DNA of 27,315 nucleotides from Flavobacteriales bacterium (GTDB taxonomy: Bacteria > Bacteroidota > Bacteroidia > Flavobacteriales > Crocinitomicaceae): positions 1 through 27,315 of the forward strand of contig CANCEQ010000013.1 of NCBI GenBank assembly GCA_947375085.1, written 5' to 3'. Positions 26,087 to 27,315 of this stretch are shown here, piece by piece. The notes beneath the pieces are model-generated. The model searched no databases. It was not told where the DNA came from and saw only the letters and a list, made by a program, of their open reading frames with translations. Positions within the stretch are counted from its first letter, which is position 1. Every line of letters starts with the position of its first letter. The position numbers were made by a program, and so were the translations under genes.

Positions 26087-26132
26087 TTTGATGTTGAATG
26101 TTGGATTGCTTAACTCAACATTCAACATCAAA
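26087..26132. repeat. 17-bp perfect inverted repeat between fixH and safE
   Basis: Arms TTTGATGTTGAATGTTG (26087-26103) and its exact complement (26116-26132) enclose a 12-base loop. Each arm itself contains a GTTGAATGTTG-type short repeat. It lies in the 74-base gap between two genes of the same cluster. It could be an intergenic palindromic element or an attenuator that lowers safE expression relative to fixH. Confidence 0.75.
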
Positions 26133-26141
26133 TATCAATAA

Positions 26142-26573
26142 TTATTTTATGATTACAGATTCTTTCTGCATATAAAGTTCACCAGCAACTTGATATTGAA
26201 TTTTCAAATCGTAAACTCCAACTTTTAATTTTTTATGAGGAATCATTAATATTTTTGAATCTTCAACTGTAAAAGTTTGATCGTCTTTTTCATTGTCTGG
26301 TCTAAACATCAAAACAGAAATTGAATCTAATTCATCTAAATTTGGAAACTGAACAATTACATAGTCTTCATTTTGAGTTACTTTAACTTTTTCTTTTAAG
26401 TTGTTTGTATTTTTAGAAGCTTTGATTTCTTTCTCAAATTCAATTTCTTTTTGGTAATAATCCTCGCTCTCCAAATCTGTATTTTTAGACATCAACGTTA
26501 TTACCATATATAAGATAAATGTCATAAAAGCAATCATAAAAATCGTAATTCCTTTTCCCCAAGATAATTTCAT
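26142..26573 (-). CDS. fixH: FixH/CcoH-family cbb3 oxidase assembly protein
   Basis: FixH (CcoH) is a single-span membrane protein needed for assembly or stability of cbb3-type cytochrome c oxidase. Here an N-terminal WGKGITIFMIAFMTFILYMV segment forms the one membrane helix (residues about 5-28). It is followed by the family-typical 'L....YY.KE..(Y/F)...I' stretch (TDLESEDYYQKEIEFEKEI) and an Ig-like beta domain that ends GVYDLKIQYQVAGELYMQKE. The length of 143 residues is normal for Bacteroidota versions. The position between ccoG and safE confirms the call. The start ATG follows AAAAAGAAC, a weak purine-rich ribosome binding site. The 235-base gap to ccoG holds a tandem repeat array. Confidence 0.88.
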   Translation of the reverse strand: MKLSWGKGITIFMIAFMTFILYMVITLMSKNTDLESEDYYQKEIEFEKEIKASKNTNNLKEKVKVTQNEDYVIVQFPNLDELDSISVLMFRPDNEKDDQTFTVEDSKILMIPHKKLKVGVYDLKIQYQVAGELYMQKESVIIK

Positions 26574-26634
26574 TTTGTTCTTTTTAAGTTTTTGTAAAAG
26601 TAAATATAATAAAGTTTAAAATTATAGATTCGCT

Positions 26635-26820
26635 TATACGACTGAGTAGTTAGCTATTTCTATTTTGTAGTTCATCTAATGCGACTGAGTAGAGCGCCCA
26701 GTTCTAATTTATTGGTATTCTAATGCGACTGAGTAGTTCGCCATTTCTATTTTATAGTTCATCTAATGCGACTGAGTAGTTCGCCCCTTAAAGGCGAACG
26801 TACCGAAGTCACATTAGGGG
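26635..26820. repeat. Tandem array of four 43/44-bp units ending in a hairpin
   Basis: The core (G/A)CGACTGAGTAG occurs at 26638, 26681, 26725 and 26768, spaced 43, 44 and 43 bases. Units 1-2 and 3-4 also match as a higher-order 87-bp repeat, because both contain ATTTCTATTTT(G/A)TAGTTC between cores. The fourth unit continues into an inverted copy (26793-26817) that pairs with 26763-26785 over about 20 base pairs with a small internal loop and one mismatch. The distal arm runs into the 3' end of ccoG and contains its stop codon. Confidence 0.8.
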
Positions 26821-27315
26821 ACCTATAAATCTCACTTTCGCTCGATCAATTTCTTTATTATTTCCAATAACAATTATTGTAATATTACGTTTTCCATTTT
26901 CCATTGCTGAATATGGATATTTCACGATAAAACGATCTTTTAAATGTGCCTCTTTTTTTAATTTTAAATGATGAACAACCAATTCAATTTTACCAATTTT
27001 ATCGTCTAATTTAAGTTTGATTTTATAATCGTCTCTTGTTTTATTCGATAAATTTATTTCAAAAATATTACTGATATATCCTGAGTCATTTGTTTGATAG
27101 GTTGTACCTCTTTGTCTAAAAATAGTTGCTTGAAAGTTACTTCTAGTTACCAATAAAGTAATTAAAATTCCAAGTAAAAAAATCAATAGGGCAGTGTACG
27201 ATTTAACTCGTTTAGTCCATTCGAATTTAGTTCCATTTTTGATTCCATTTTCAGAAACAAAACGAATTAATCCTTTTTCTAAACCTACACTTTCCATCAT
27301 GTGATCACATTCATC
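26809..27315 (-). CDS. ccoG: Cytochrome c oxidase accessory protein CcoG, C-terminal part
   Basis: CcoG (FixG/RdxA) is a membrane protein with ferredoxin-type iron-sulfur clusters that takes part in copper handling for cbb3 oxidase assembly. Only about the last 168 residues are in the window; the frame stays open to the right edge, and the first codons read DECDHMMESVGLEKGLIRF, the well-conserved stretch after the ferredoxin domain. One membrane helix (YTALLIFLLGILITLLVT) follows, then the C-terminal Ig-like domain with FRQRGTTYQ near its start. The expected family ending is at FIGP; here two more residues (LM) and the stop are encoded by a repeat hairpin at 26763-26817. The ATG at 27300 is internal and not the start. 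The ferredoxin and upstream membrane part, and probably ccoNOP, lie beyond the edge. Confidence 0.9.
   Translation of the reverse strand, partial: DECDHMMESVGLEKGLIRFVSENGIKNGTKFEWTKRVKSYTALLIFLLGILITLLVTRSNFQATIFRQRGTTYQTNDSGYISNIFEINLSNKTRDDYKIKLKLDDKIGKIELVVHHLKLKKEAHLKDRFIVKYPYSAMENGKRNITIIVIGNNKEIDRAKVRFIGPLM

Noticed and set aside
26635..26786. Possible CRISPR array (short repeats at regular spacing)
   Set aside because: The spacers are themselves repeated (87-bp higher-order unit), repeats are imperfect, there are only four, and no cas gene is near. It is a tandem repeat.

Overview
The window is AT-rich DNA that looks like the chromosome of a member of the Bacteroidota, most likely the Flavobacteriales. 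The evidence is: a giant surface protein ending in a type B (CHU_C, gliding-motility-associated) type IX secretion sorting domain; Bacteroidota-type -7 promoter elements (TAnnTTTG) in front of several genes; a SecA longer than the proteobacterial form; a ccoG-fixH-safE cbb3-oxidase assembly cluster; and A-rich start regions without clear Shine-Dalgarno sequences. The species or genus cannot be named from this alone.

Layout, left to right. 1-361: the 3' end of an IS3-family transposase and a probable IS right end, which abuts secA. 371-3733 (-): secA. 3926-8317 (+): guaA, then a LysM/periplasmic-binding-fold lipid-envelope or cell-wall protein, then hemF, the last two overlapping by 8 bases. 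8318-8808: a non-coding gap with a long AT-rich inverted repeat. 8809-21568 (+): a small secreted protein, then a 4111-residue adhesin-like protein. 21588-21626: a strong bidirectional terminator. 21643-22812 (-): proline dehydrogenase, divergent from aroB (22905-23975, +). 24000-24497 (-): a GtrA-family membrane protein. 24625-24771 (+): a 48-residue small protein that shares a 24-bp inverted-repeat terminator with a convergent helical protein (24835-25218, -). 25330-27315 (-): safE, fixH and the 3' part of ccoG, with a tandem repeat array between ccoG and fixH.

How the parts work together. Most genes are housekeeping: protein export (SecA), GMP synthesis (GuaA), haem synthesis (HemF), the shikimate pathway (AroB), proline catabolism, and cbb3 oxidase maturation (CcoG, FixH, SafE). 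Their 5'->3' order on the minus strand is ccoG, fixH, safE, so the oxidase structural genes are expected beyond the right edge. The accessory part is the 12.3-kb adhesin gene. It has 28 copies of an 89-residue beta-rich module, three proprotein-convertase P domains (two apparently nested inside Ig-like domains), a PKD domain and a T9SS sorting domain. It would cross the inner membrane by Sec, which includes SecA, and the outer membrane by T9SS.

The most notable signals are: the near-invariant length of the adhesin modules; a complementary cysteine loss in two neighbouring modules; the nested P domains; -7 elements placed so close to start codons that several mRNAs are probably leaderless; and a 43/44-bp tandem array ending in a hairpin that supplies the stop codon of ccoG. 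I did not find a clearly new defence or enzymatic system in this window.
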